DNA of 24,745 nucleotides, from contig JBDTBW010000053.1 of assembly GCA_039923855.1 (NCBI GenBank), forward strand, positions 1-24,745. The letters are read 5' to 3'. Both the position numbers and the translations under genes were made by a program. Shown here piece by piece: positions 1 through 7,087 of the stretch. Each line of letters opens with the position of its first letter. Within the stretch, counting starts at the first letter, position 1. This DNA comes from 66-474 sp039923855 (GTDB taxonomy: Bacteria > Pseudomonadota > Gammaproteobacteria > Xanthomonadales > Rhodanobacteraceae). Below the pieces are notes generated by a model. That model made no database searches, had not been told where the DNA came from, and was given only the letters and a program-made list of their open reading frames with translations.

Positions 1-119
1 AAGCGGCGCATCGTTTCGCAGGGCTTCGCGCGGCCGGCCTGCAACGCCGGCGGGGCGTGGCAAATCTGGATTCGGTGGCCGCCGCGATTATTCTGGAAAG
101 CTGGTTGACGCAAGTATGA
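1..119 (+). CDS. ruvX: Holliday junction resolvase-like protein RuvX/YqgF, C-terminal end only
   Basis: Only the last 38 codons or so are in the window. The frame ends in TGA at 117-119. Its tail reads RRRGVANLDSVAAAIILES followed by WLTQV. The NLDSVAAAIILE block is the conserved C-terminus of the YqgF/RuvX RNase H-fold family, which acts on 16S pre-rRNA 5' ends and is annotated as a putative Holliday junction resolvase. The stop lies 10 nt before the pyrB start, so the two genes are probably cotranscribed; ruvX next to pyrB is a common gammaproteobacterial order. The identification rests on a short stretch plus this neighbour. Nothing can be said about the catalytic acidic residues, which lie outside the window. 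Confidence 0.8.
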   Translation, partial: AAHRFAGLRAAGLQRRRGVANLDSVAAAIILESWLTQV

Positions 120-129
120 AGAGATCGCC

Positions 130-1041
130 GTGAACCACTTATTGACCCTTGAAGGCATGCCGCGCGCGCAGATCGAGCGACTGCTCGATCGCGCCGAGAG
201 TTTTCGCGCACGCGGCGCGCAACGCGGATTGCTTGCACACCGCACCGTGCTGAATCTTTTCTTCGAGCCATCCACACGCACACGCACCTCGTTCGAGATC
301 GCAGCAACCCGGCTTGGCGCGGATGTCGTTAACTTCGACGTCTCGCGCTCTTCCGCCACCAAGGGTGAGAGCCTGCTCGACACCTTGCACACGCTGGAAG
401 CGATGCGGCTGGATGCGCTGATCGTGCGCCATGACGAGGACGGCATACCCGATTACCTCGCCGCGCATGCCAACTCCAATGTTGCGATCATCAATGCCGG
501 TGACGGATCGCACGCGCATCCCACGCAGGGTTTACTGGATGCGCTGACCATCCGTCAGCGGCGATCCGATTTTGCCCCTCTCAAAATCGCGATCTGCGGC
601 GATATCCGCCATTCGCGCGTGGCGCGCTCGGACGTGCACGCACTGACCGCGCTGGGCGTGAAGGAAATCCGCCTGTGCGGACCGCGCGCACTGCTGCCGG
701 AAACCCTCGACGAATTCGCCGGCTGCACGATCATCGAGGATTTCGACGCCGCGCTTGCGGGCGTCGACGTGATCGTCATGCTGCGCATCCAGCGCGAGCG
801 CATGGCCGCGGCGCTACTGCCGGCTGACACCGATTACTTCGCGCAATACGGGCTTGACGCACGCCGGCTGGCTCTGGCCGCGCCCAATTGCATGGTGCTG
901 CATCCCGGGCCGATCAATCGCGGCGTGGAGATCGCGCCGGGCATCGCCGACGGCGCACAATCATGCATCCTGGAACAAGTTGCCAACGGCGTTGCCGTGC
1001 GGATGGCGGTGCTGGCCGAACTGCTCGCGCCGCAAGCATGA
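130..1041 (+). CDS. pyrB: Aspartate carbamoyltransferase, catalytic subunit
   Basis: This enzyme condenses carbamoyl phosphate with aspartate, the first committed step of pyrimidine synthesis in the cytosol. The 303-residue product starts at GTG 130, preceded by a GAAGAG ribosome-binding site, and no better in-frame ATG precedes the conserved N-terminus. The carbamoyl-phosphate loop FFEPSTRTRTSFE lies near residues 47-59. SSATKGES near 74-81 is the K-containing loop contributed to the neighbouring active site. HPTQGLLD near 130-137, a CGDIRHSR segment and the HPGPINRG motif near 257-264 follow. The length fits the stand-alone catalytic chain. No pyrI regulatory chain and no dihydroorotase-like pyrC' follow, unlike Escherichia and Pseudomonas respectively; the next gene is convergent. 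It probably shares a transcript with ruvX. Confidence 0.97.
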   Translation: MNHLLTLEGMPRAQIERLLDRAESFRARGAQRGLLAHRTVLNLFFEPSTRTRTSFEIAATRLGADVVNFDVSRSSATKGESLLDTLHTLEAMRLDALIVRHDEDGIPDYLAAHANSNVAIINAGDGSHAHPTQGLLDALTIRQRRSDFAPLKIAICGDIRHSRVARSDVHALTALGVKEIRLCGPRALLPETLDEFAGCTIIEDFDAALAGVDVIVMLRIQRERMAAALLPADTDYFAQYGLDARRLALAAPNCMVLHPGPINRGVEIAPGIADGAQSCILEQVANGVAVRMAVLAELLAPQA

Positions 1042-1068
1042 ATCACGCTGGATTTTTATTCCTGCGGT

Positions 1069-1593
1069 TCAACGCGATGTAGAAGATGCAGCGCCCGGAG
1101 TTGAAACGGGCTTCGCCAAAAATGGGGGTTCAGCCTTACTGACCGTGTTCTGAAACTCGGCGATCAGCCACTTGCCGGCGTGCTTCGTCATCACCAGCGT
1201 CTGGATGCCCTTGTCCGGCACGGGCTGGCCCGGCGGTATCTGTTCGCCCGTCATCGTCCATCGTGCATGTGCGATAGCGATGTCGGGCGTCAGAAACTTC
1301 ACACTCACATCGGTGAAGGTCAAGGTGCTGTTGCGAAACGCGGTGGCAAACATACGTGTGAGTTTCTGCTGCATCTCGGCGCGGCTCTTCCACCACCAGC
1401 CGGGCACCGTCACCACGTCGCAATCGGTCGTGAACAACGCCGAATAGGCAGCAGCGTCGTGCTCGTTCCATGCCGCGGCCTGTTGCATCGCCACGTTGCG
1501 CACGGCGATCTCATCGCGACTTTGCGCGAAAACAGACGTCGACAGCGTCAAGGTGAGCAGCAAGAACACCGGGTGATGGAATAATCTACTCAT
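1069..1593 (-). CDS. Secreted SnoaL/DUF4440-type NTF2-like protein
   Basis: The 174-residue protein is read from ATG 1593, which sits 7 nt after a perfect AGGAGG (reverse complement of 1601-1606); a longer in-frame start at 1638 lacks this site. Residues 1-23 form a signal peptide (hydrophobic FLLLTLTLSTS, cleavage after VFA). The rest looks like an NTF2-like fold of the SgcJ/EcaC or DUF4440 kind: the AAAWNEHDAAAYSALF helix, a VVTVPGWWW strand region, and a C-terminal LVMTKHAGKWLIAEFQNT segment. Such proteins bind small ligands or act as hydrolase/isomerase scaffolds; no function can be assigned. It lies 47 nt downstream of pilU on the same strand and may be cotranscribed, but a role in pili is not suggested by the sequence. 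It converges on pyrB. Confidence 0.85.
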   Translation of the reverse strand: MSRLFHHPVFLLLTLTLSTSVFAQSRDEIAVRNVAMQQAAAWNEHDAAAYSALFTTDCDVVTVPGWWWKSRAEMQQKLTRMFATAFRNSTLTFTDVSVKFLTPDIAIAHARWTMTGEQIPPGQPVPDKGIQTLVMTKHAGKWLIAEFQNTVSKAEPPFLAKPVSTPGAASSTSR

Positions 1594-1640
1594 CGCACAC
1601 CCTCCTGATGTTTGCTCGGCGTGTGCCCTGGAGCGCAAAG

Positions 1641-2789
1641 CTACATCCGCCTGCTCGTGCTCTCGATCTCCGCCACTTCCACATCGCCCAAACCTTGCGA
1701 CAGCGTGTGCGCGTCACCGCCCTGTGCCAGCTTGATCTTCAAACGTACCTCGTTGGAGGAATCGGCGTGGCGTAACGCGTCCTCGTAGGAAATTTCGCCG
1801 GCCTGATACAGCTCGAACAGGCTCTGGTCGAAGGTCTTCATGCCGAGGTTGGTGGACTCCTTCATCACGTCCTTGATCTTGTGGATCTCGCCCTTGCGGA
1901 TGTAATCCTGCACCAGCGGCGTGCCCAACAGCACTTCCATCGCCACCTTGCGGGCCTTGCCGTCCGGGGTCGGGATCAACTGCTGCGCGACGATGCCTTT
2001 CAGGTTCATCGACAGATCCATGTACAACTGATCGCGCACGTCTTCCGAGAAGAAATGGATGATGCGCTCCAGCGCCTGGTTGGCGTTGTTGGCGTGCAAC
2101 GTGCACAACACCAGATGCCCGGTCTCGGAGAAGTGGATCGCGTGTTCCATGGTCTCCCGGGTGCGCACCTCGCCGATCAGGATCACGTCCGGCGCCTGCC
2201 GCAGCGTGTTCTTCAACGCATTCTCCCAACTATCGGTATCGATGCCGAGCTCGCGCTGGGTGATGATGCAGCCCTCGTGCTTGTGCACGTATTCGATCGG
2301 ATCCTCGATGCTGATGATGTGACCGGTCGAGTTCTGGTTGCGATAGCCGATGATCGCGGCCAGCGAAGTGGTCTTGCCCGCGCCAGTGGCGCCGACGAAG
2401 ATCACGATGCCGCGCTTGGTCATCGCCAATTGCTTGACGATCGGTAGCAGGCCCAGTTCCTCGATGGTCGGAATCTTGCCCTCGATCCGGCGCAGCACCA
2501 TGCCCACGCAATTGCGCTGATAGAAACACGACACGCGGAAGCGGCCCACGCCGGCTACTCCAATCGCGAACTGGCACTCGTGGGTCTTCTCAAACTCCTC
2601 GCGCTGCGAAGGAGTCATCACGTTCAGCACCATGTCGCGCGATTCCTGCGGCGACAGTGCGCTTTGGGTGATCGGCACGATCCGGCCGTTGACCTTGATC
2701 GACGGCGCCACGCCCGCCGTAATGAACAGGTCCGACGCCTTCTTGTGTACCATCAATTTGAGAAAGGAAGAAAAGTCCACGCTGCTCAT
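1641..2789 (-). CDS. pilU: Type IV pilus retraction ATPase PilU
   Basis: A 382-residue PilT/VirB11-type hexameric ATPase that assists PilT in depolymerising type IV pili at the inner membrane, supporting twitching motility. The N-terminal PAS-like domain contains KKASDLFITAG at 16-26. The ATPase core has Walker A GATGAGKTT at 133-141, an Asp box IISIEDPIEY at 158-167, Walker B DVILIGEVR at 201-209, and a His box TGHLVLCTLHA at 223-233. The PilT-specific AIRNLIRE sequence is replaced by QDYIRKGE, which with the longer C-terminus (382 against about 345 residues) separates PilU from PilT. The start ATG 2789 follows a GGGGG ribosome-binding site about 7 nt upstream. It is not adjacent to pilT as in Pseudomonas; a small membrane gene lies between them. 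Confidence 0.95.
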   Translation of the reverse strand: MSSVDFSSFLKLMVHKKASDLFITAGVAPSIKVNGRIVPITQSALSPQESRDMVLNVMTPSQREEFEKTHECQFAIGVAGVGRFRVSCFYQRNCVGMVLRRIEGKIPTIEELGLLPIVKQLAMTKRGIVIFVGATGAGKTTSLAAIIGYRNQNSTGHIISIEDPIEYVHKHEGCIITQRELGIDTDSWENALKNTLRQAPDVILIGEVRTRETMEHAIHFSETGHLVLCTLHANNANQALERIIHFFSEDVRDQLYMDLSMNLKGIVAQQLIPTPDGKARKVAMEVLLGTPLVQDYIRKGEIHKIKDVMKESTNLGMKTFDQSLFELYQAGEISYEDALRHADSSNEVRLKIKLAQGGDAHTLSQGLGDVEVAEIESTSRRM

Positions 2790-2888
2790 GACACGCCCCC
2801 TGGGCCGCCTGGCCCTGTTCGGATTAGCTTACGCTGGTTGCGGCGGGATTGTCTGCGGGCAGTTGCGGGCCGCGTCACGCTTCGCGCT

Positions 2889-2911
2889 GCCGATGCCGAT
2901 GCCGATGCCGA
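2889..2911. repeat. Hexanucleotide tandem repeat (GCCGAT, 3.8 units)
   Basis: GCCGAT is repeated three times and followed by GCCGA. It lies in the 147-bp gap between the small membrane gene and pilU, in what would be the pilU leader on the minus strand. Being six bases it would not shift a reading frame. No function is evident. Confidence 0.6.
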
Positions 2912-2936
2912 GCCAGGCCTCCACCGCGCCCCACGG

Positions 2937-3212
2937 CTATTCGATCTGGTCGCCCGCCGCTCTTGTCACCCGCGTATAGACAAACACACCCAGCAGGAAT
3001 AGCACACCCGCGGTCACCAGCGAACCGACGAAAATCCCGTATTCCAGCGGCGAGAGGTACAGCACGAAGCCGCGGTAGAAATTCAAAGGCACGGTGTGAC
3101 CGGACGCTACGTCCGATGTCCGGCTGGCGGCAACAAACAGGAACAACGAAAACAGCACGTCGAAAGCGAACACGATCGCGGCTAGCACGACGCAGGTTTT
3201 ACTGAGAAGCAT
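2937..3212 (-). CDS. Small two-helix membrane protein, unknown function
   Basis: A 91-residue predicted inner-membrane protein that I do not recognise. It has a strongly hydrophobic segment at about 7-29 (CVVLAAIVFAFDVLFSLFLF) and a second at about 61-81 (IFVGSLVTAGVLFLLGVFVY). Between them is a 30-residue polar loop, including SGHTVPLNFYRG, that would face the periplasm. The C-terminus is basic and then acidic (YTRVTRAAGDQIE). ATG 3212 is the first usable start but has no good ribosome-binding site, so the exact start is uncertain. It sits between pilT and pilU on the same strand, which suggests cotranscription with pilU, but no pilus-related domain is visible. The amphipathic pattern and lack of rare stops argue for a real gene rather than a chance frame. 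Confidence 0.6.
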   Translation of the reverse strand: MLLSKTCVVLAAIVFAFDVLFSLFLFVAASRTSDVASGHTVPLNFYRGFVLYLSPLEYGIFVGSLVTAGVLFLLGVFVYTRVTRAAGDQIE

Positions 3213-3281
3213 GCGTAGTGCGCGCGGTCATGGCATCTTTCCGGCAGCTCGGGTTCGTATCGTGAGACGAGCTAAAATAAA

Positions 3282-3332
3282 CCTGACCCCTTTTTGCTTT
3301 CCTTTTTGCCTTGACCCCTTTTTGCCTTGAGG
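3282..3332. repeat. Imperfect direct repeat of TGACCCCTTTTTGC units (possible transposon-end remnant)
   Basis: Two copies of TGACCCCTTTTTGC (from 3284 and 3312) flank a third partial copy (CCTTTTTGCCT). Read on the minus strand this is a series of AAAAAGGGGTCA blocks followed by GGTTTATTTTAGC. I recall similar GGGGTCAGGTTTATTTT-type sequences beside REP-associated tyrosine transposase genes in proteobacteria, so it may be the end of a decayed element; that link is from memory and unproven. No transposase frame is present. Confidence 0.45.
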
Positions 3333-3386
3333 TCCAGACGGGAGTGGGCCATCTTCCAGTTCATCAATTCGGGATCCCGTGTCAAC

Positions 3387-3400
3387 GGCCATCCATGGCC
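3387..3400. repeat. Dispersed palindrome GGCCATCCATGGCC, copy 1
   Basis: A 14-bp inverted repeat (GGCCAT / ATGGCC around CC) followed by TGCGC. The same 14 bp, with the same preceding AC and following TGCGC, recurs at 23845-23858. Here it lies 26 bp beyond the pilT stop. It appears to be a small interspersed repeat; the rest of 3213-3425 holds no gene. Confidence 0.6.
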
Positions 3401-3425
3401 TGCGCGGGATGAAGGCATCCTGCCG

Positions 3426-4463
3426 TCACTTGAAAATATCCTTGCTCTTGGCGCGCCCGATGGCCTCCTGGCGGGTGACCAAGCCGCGGCGAACGAGGTC
3501 CTGCAGACATTGATCCAGCGTCTGCATGCCGTATTGCTGGCCGGTCTGGATCGAGGAATACATCTGCGCGACCTTATCCTCGCGAATCAGGTTACGGATC
3601 GCGGGGATGCCAACCCTGATCTCGTGCGCGGCAATGCGGCCGCCGCCGACTTTCTTCATCAGGGTCTGCGAAATCACTGCGCGCAGCGACTCCGAGAGCA
3701 TCGAGCGCACCATCGGCTTCTCGCCGGCGGGGAATACATCGATGATGCGGTCGATGGTCTTGGCGGCGCTGGAAGTATGCAGGGTGGCGAACACCAGATG
3801 TCCGGTCTCGGCGGCGGTGAGCGCGAGGCGAATGGTCTCGATATCGCGCATCTCGCCGACCAGGATGAAGTCCGGATCCTCGCGCAGCGCCGAGCGCAGT
3901 GCCTCCGTAAAGCCATGCGTATCGCGGTGCACCTCGCGCTGGTTCAACAGGCACTTCTGCGCGGTATGCACGAATTCGATTGGATCCTCGATGGTGAGGA
4001 TGTGGCCGTATTCGTTCTTGTTGACGTGATCGACCATTGCCGCCAGCGTGGTCGATTTGCCCGAGCCGGTTGGGCCTGTGACCAGGATCAGGCCCTGCGG
4101 CTGGTCGATCAGTTCCTTGAAAATCTTGGGTGCGCCGAGGTCCTCCAACGTCCAGACCTCGGTCGGAATGGTGCGGAACACCGCCGCGGCACCGCGGTTC
4201 TGGTTGAAGGCGTTGACGCGGAAACGCGCCAGCCCCGGGATCTCGAACGAGAAATCGACCTCGAGGAACTCCTCGTAGTCGCGGCGCTGCTTGTCCGACA
4301 TGATGTCGTACACCAGCGTGTGCACCTGCTTGTGGTCCAGCGCCGGGATGTTGATCCGGCGCACGTCGCCGTCCACCCGGATCATTGGCGGCAGACCGGC
4401 GGACAGATGCAGGTCGGAAGCCTTATTCTTGACCGAAAAGGCCAGCAGTTCGGCGATATCCAT
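3426..4463 (-). CDS. pilT: Type IV pilus retraction ATPase PilT
   Basis: A 345-residue hexameric ATPase that powers pilus retraction at the cytoplasmic face of the inner membrane. ATG 4463 is chosen over a TTG two codons upstream because AGGGGA lies 8 nt before the ATG but only 2 nt before the TTG; the resulting length matches the family exactly. Visible motifs: KNKASDLHLSAG at 12-23; Walker A GPTGSGKST at 130-138; Asp box ILTIEDPIEF at 155-164; Walker B DFILVGEMRD at 198-207; His box TGHLVFATLHT at 220-230; and the PilT-specific AIRNLIRE at 288-295, required for retraction in characterised homologues. It is divergent from yggS with an 87-bp gap, a conserved gammaproteobacterial arrangement. 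Confidence 0.98.
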   Translation of the reverse strand: MDIAELLAFSVKNKASDLHLSAGLPPMIRVDGDVRRINIPALDHKQVHTLVYDIMSDKQRRDYEEFLEVDFSFEIPGLARFRVNAFNQNRGAAAVFRTIPTEVWTLEDLGAPKIFKELIDQPQGLILVTGPTGSGKSTTLAAMVDHVNKNEYGHILTIEDPIEFVHTAQKCLLNQREVHRDTHGFTEALRSALREDPDFILVGEMRDIETIRLALTAAETGHLVFATLHTSSAAKTIDRIIDVFPAGEKPMVRSMLSESLRAVISQTLMKKVGGGRIAAHEIRVGIPAIRNLIREDKVAQMYSSIQTGQQYGMQTLDQCLQDLVRRGLVTRQEAIGRAKSKDIFK

Positions 4464-4510
4464 GAGCAATTCCCCTGAAAGTTCCCCCGCGCCCCGCGCG
4501 GCCCCGCCCG

Positions 4511-4538
4511 AGTATACGCTTGGCGGGGCTTTGCGAAA
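4511..4538 (-). promoter_or_regulatory. Candidate sigma-70 promoter for pilT
   Basis: On the minus strand, TTTCGC (4538-4533) is followed after 16 bp by TATACT (4516-4511), a five-of-six match to the -10 consensus. It lies about 50 bp upstream of the pilT ATG within the 87-bp pilT/yggS divergent region. The -35 is poor, and the assignment rests mainly on the -10. Confidence 0.4.
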
Positions 4539-4550
4539 CGGGATTCATGC

Positions 4551-5222
4551 ATGAATCCTGCCGACGCCCTGATCGCGATCCGGGCGCAGATCGGGACGGC
4601 CGCCCAAGGCCGCGCGGTGACGCTGGTGGCGGCGTCCAAGGCGCAGCCGGCGTCGGCTATCCGCATCCTGGCCTTGGCCGAGCAGCGCGCGTTCGGCGAG
4701 AACTACGTGCAGGAAGCGCTGGCCAAGCAGCGCGAGCTGACCGATCTACCGCTGGAGTGGCACATGATCGGGCCGCTGCAATCCAACAAATGTGCGGATG
4801 TGGCCAGGCATTTCGACTGGCTGCAAAGCCTGGATCGGGAAAAACTGGTCGAGCCGCTCGACCATGCCCGGCCGGCCGGCAAACCGCCGTTAAACGTGCT
4901 GATCGAGGTCAATCTGGACAACGAGTCCAGCAAGTCCGGCTGCGCGCCGGATGATGTGTTTCCACTTGCGGCGAGGATCGCGGCCGCAAAGCGATTGCGC
5001 TTGCGCGGGCTGATGGCAATCCCGGCGCCGACGCCGGACTTGCACCCAAGACGCGCCGCATTCGCACGATTGCGCGGGCTGTGCGAGTCACTGCGTGCGG
5101 AACACCCACACTGCGACACGCTGTCGATGGGCATGTCGGACGATTTCGAGCTCGCCATCGCCGAAGGCGCGACCATGGTGCGAATCGGGACGGCGTTGTT
5201 TGGGGTCCGCAAACCACGCTGA
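4551..5222 (+). CDS. yggS: Pyridoxal phosphate homeostasis protein (YggS/PLPBP family)
   Basis: A 223-residue single-domain PLP-binding protein of the alanine-racemase-like TIM-barrel fold. It has no known catalytic activity but buffers free PLP and affects amino-acid pools. The PLP lysine is K30 in LVAASKAQP. FGENYVQEA near 49-57, EWHMIGPLQSNK near 69-80, and the phosphate-binding end LSMGMSDDFELAIAEGAT followed by VRIGTALFG are all present. It is divergent from pilT and upstream of proC, the usual cluster. Here, however, a 780-bp gene for a secreted protein intervenes between yggS and proC. The window also encodes PdxH, which makes PLP, but the two genes are not in one operon. Confidence 0.95.
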   Translation: MNPADALIAIRAQIGTAAQGRAVTLVAASKAQPASAIRILALAEQRAFGENYVQEALAKQRELTDLPLEWHMIGPLQSNKCADVARHFDWLQSLDREKLVEPLDHARPAGKPPLNVLIEVNLDNESSKSGCAPDDVFPLAARIAAAKRLRLRGLMAIPAPTPDLHPRRAAFARLRGLCESLRAEHPHCDTLSMGMSDDFELAIAEGATMVRIGTALFGVRKPR

Positions 5223-5324
5223 AACGGCACTGGCGCGTGCGGGTCAGCCGAGTAGGATGGCCGAACTTCGCCAGTGGGAATGCGAAGTCCGTCTCAAATC
5301 CAGCTCATCACTTTGGGAGGTTCC

Positions 5325-6104
5325 ATGAAGATCCTGACCCCGTGCGTGGTGTCGGCGCTTGCGCTTTCGGCTGTCACCAGCACATTCGCGGCAGATGCAA
5401 ACAAGGCGGTTGTCAACCGGGATTACACCGATACCGTGGCACCAGCCGATCAGCAAGCCTACGAGGCCGGCGTCAAGGCCTACAACCAGTGCCTGCACGG
5501 ACACGGATTCAAATACACATGGACGGCCTGGGGCCACGAAACCGGCGATGACTACAGGTACTCCTACACCGGTGGCCCCTACACCTGGGCCGACTTCGAC
5601 ACGATGCACACGACCGGCAAGGATTGCGACGCGACCTGGCGTTCGCAGGTCAATCCGCATCTCAAGAGCGAAACCAGCGCGTTCATGGTCGATCAGCCGG
5701 AGCTGAGCCGCATGCCCGCCGGCTGGGACAAACAGGCGCCGCCAGCGTTGATCAGCGTCACCTACTTCACTCTGAACCCGGGCCACGAAGCCGACCAAGC
5801 CTTCACCGCAGCGGTCAAGAAGATCGCGGCGGCCGCGTCCAAGGCCAACTGGCCCTATTACTTCCGGACGCTGAAGGTGCAAGGCGGTGATGAGGGCTCG
5901 CCGGATTACATTCTGGTCATCCCGAACAAGAGCTGGTCGGATTTCGGTACCGAGCCCAACCCGTCGGTGTGGAAAATGGTCGAAGGCGCCAACGGCAGCG
6001 CCGACACGGCCGCGATGCGCAAATCGCTCAACGGTGCGATCAAGACGTCGTCCAACCACGTTGACAGCTACAACGCGGATTTGAGCTATACCGCGGGCAA
6101 GTAG
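5325..6104 (+). CDS. Secreted protein of unknown function
   Basis: A 259-residue protein that I do not recognise. ATG 5325 follows GGGAGG with a 4-nt gap, a convincing if close ribosome-binding site. Residues 1-22 form a signal peptide (hydrophobic VVSALALSAVTS, cleavage after TFA), so the product is periplasmic or exported. The mature part is rich in Tyr, Trp and Gly between about 45 and 85 (YTWTAWGHETGDDYRYSYTG). It contains two cysteines (NQCLHG, KDCDAT) that could form a disulfide. The C-terminal half has LISVTYFTLNPGHEADQAF and YILVIPNKSWSDFG, reminiscent of an alpha/beta ferredoxin-like fold, but this is only an impression. It interrupts the usual yggS-proC pair and is followed by a hairpin, so it may be an independently acquired transcription unit. 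Confidence 0.85.
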   Translation: MKILTPCVVSALALSAVTSTFAADANKAVVNRDYTDTVAPADQQAYEAGVKAYNQCLHGHGFKYTWTAWGHETGDDYRYSYTGGPYTWADFDTMHTTGKDCDATWRSQVNPHLKSETSAFMVDQPELSRMPAGWDKQAPPALISVTYFTLNPGHEADQAFTAAVKKIAAAASKANWPYYFRTLKVQGGDEGSPDYILVIPNKSWSDFGTEPNPSVWKMVEGANGSADTAAMRKSLNGAIKTSSNHVDSYNADLSYTAGK

Positions 6105-6113
6105 GCGTAAAAA

Positions 6114-6147
6114 AGCAAGGCGGGCCCGTACAGCGGGCCGCCTTGCT
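6114..6147. terminator. Strong hairpin after the secreted-protein gene
   Basis: AGCAAGGCGGGCCCG pairs with CGGGCCGCCTTGCT around a TACAG loop, with one bulged G (14 bp stem). It begins 9 nt after the stop of the upstream gene. The adjoining A-run is on the upstream side (TAAAAAAGC), so a proper U-tract exists only for transcription on the minus strand. On the plus strand the downstream sequence is not U-rich. It may still terminate or stabilise the upstream mRNA, or be an interspersed palindrome. Confidence 0.45.
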
Positions 6148-6180
6148 ATCCTTGCGGCGGTTTTCCGTACTGATTTCACG

Positions 6181-7038
6181 ATGCCGCCCAATCCCGAGTC
6201 CCGAGTCCCGAGTCCCGAGTCCCGAACCATCGCCTTCATCGGCGGCGGCAATATGGCGCGCAGCCTGATTGGCGCGTTGATCCAGCATGGCGCCGACGCA
6301 ACGACGATCGCGGTGGCCGAACCGCGCGCGGACGCGCGCGACGAGCTGGCGCGCGAATTCGGTGTCCGCGCTTATCCCGACAATGCCGATGCCATATCCG
6401 GCGCGGCCTGTGTGGTGTTGGCGGTCAAACCGCAGGCGATGCGCGGGGTATGCGCGGGCCTCGCGGAATCCTTGCGGCAATCGCGGCCCTTGCTGATCTC
6501 GATCGCCGCGGGCATCCGGATCGAGCAACTGCAACATTGGCTCGGCGCGCACCTGGCGATCGTGCGCTGCATGCCCAATATCCCGGCGCTGATTGGCGCG
6601 GGCGCGACCGGCCTGTGCGCCAATGCGCGGGTCGGCGCCATGCAACGCGCACTGGCCGAGCGCGTGCTGGGCGCGGCCGGTGTCGTGCGATGGATCGACG
6701 ACGAGGCGCAGATGGACACGGTGACGGCATTGTCCGCGTCCGGGCCTGCGTATTTCTTTTTGCTGGTGGAAGCGATGGAAGACGCGGCGGTGGACCTGGG
6801 CCTGCCGCGCGAAACCGCGCGCGCGTTGGCGGCCCAGACGTGTTTCGGCGCTGGCCGAATGCTGGCCGAGGGCGATGAAACCGCCGCGCAATTGCGCACG
6901 CGGGTGACCTCGCCGCAAGGCACCACCCAGGCCGCGCTGGATGTCTTCGCCGCGGACGGATTCCGCGCGCTGGTGGAACGCGCGATGGCCGCCGCAGCAC
7001 GGCGCGGCGGCGAATTGTCGGCGGCGCTGGACCGGTGA
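6181..7038 (+). CDS. proC: Pyrroline-5-carboxylate reductase
   Basis: The enzyme reduces 1-pyrroline-5-carboxylate to proline with NAD(P)H. From ATG 6181 the product is 285 residues. The dinucleotide-binding FIGGGNMA lies at 19-26, with VLAVKPQ near 80-86 and CMPNIPALIGAGATG near 123-137. The P5CR signature TALSASGPAYFF lies near 181-192, and RVTSPQGTT near 241-249. The first 15 residues (MPPNPESRVPSPESR) precede the usual family start, TIAFIGGGNMA, and are encoded by a TCCCGAG heptamer tandem repeat. No ATG, GTG or TTG lies between the repeat and the Rossmann motif, so 6181 is the only canonical start. No Shine-Dalgarno sequence is visible before it. yggT follows 166 nt downstream. Confidence 0.93.
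   Translation: MPPNPESRVPSPESRTIAFIGGGNMARSLIGALIQHGADATTIAVAEPRADARDELAREFGVRAYPDNADAISGAACVVLAVKPQAMRGVCAGLAESLRQSRPLLISIAAGIRIEQLQHWLGAHLAIVRCMPNIPALIGAGATGLCANARVGAMQRALAERVLGAAGVVRWIDDEAQMDTVTALSASGPAYFFLLVEAMEDAAVDLGLPRETARALAAQTCFGAGRMLAEGDETAAQLRTRVTSPQGTTQAALDVFAADGFRALVERAMAAAARRGGELSAALDR
6192..6225 (+). repeat. Heptanucleotide tandem repeat TCCCGAG in the proC 5' coding end
   Basis: Four perfect TCCCGAG units (6192-6219) and a six-base partial fifth (6220-6225) lie within the first 15 codons of proC. Seven is not a multiple of three, so gain or loss of one unit would put the start ATG out of frame with the enzyme. A related heptamer tract (CCCTGCT) lies upstream of proS. Confidence 0.9.
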
Positions 7039-7087
7039 GTAAGGCGAGGAACGAGAACTCGCAAAACGGCACGCCATTTCTTCCCGA

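Noticed and set aside
3327..4478. A 383-codon open frame antisense to pilT
   Set aside because: It mirrors the codons of pilT, has no recognisable domain or ribosome-binding site, and pilT has every catalytic motif. Long antisense frames are expected at this GC content.
6192..6225. Short regular repeats as a CRISPR array
   Set aside because: The units are contiguous heptamers without spacers; no array of 28-37 bp repeats or cas gene is in the window.
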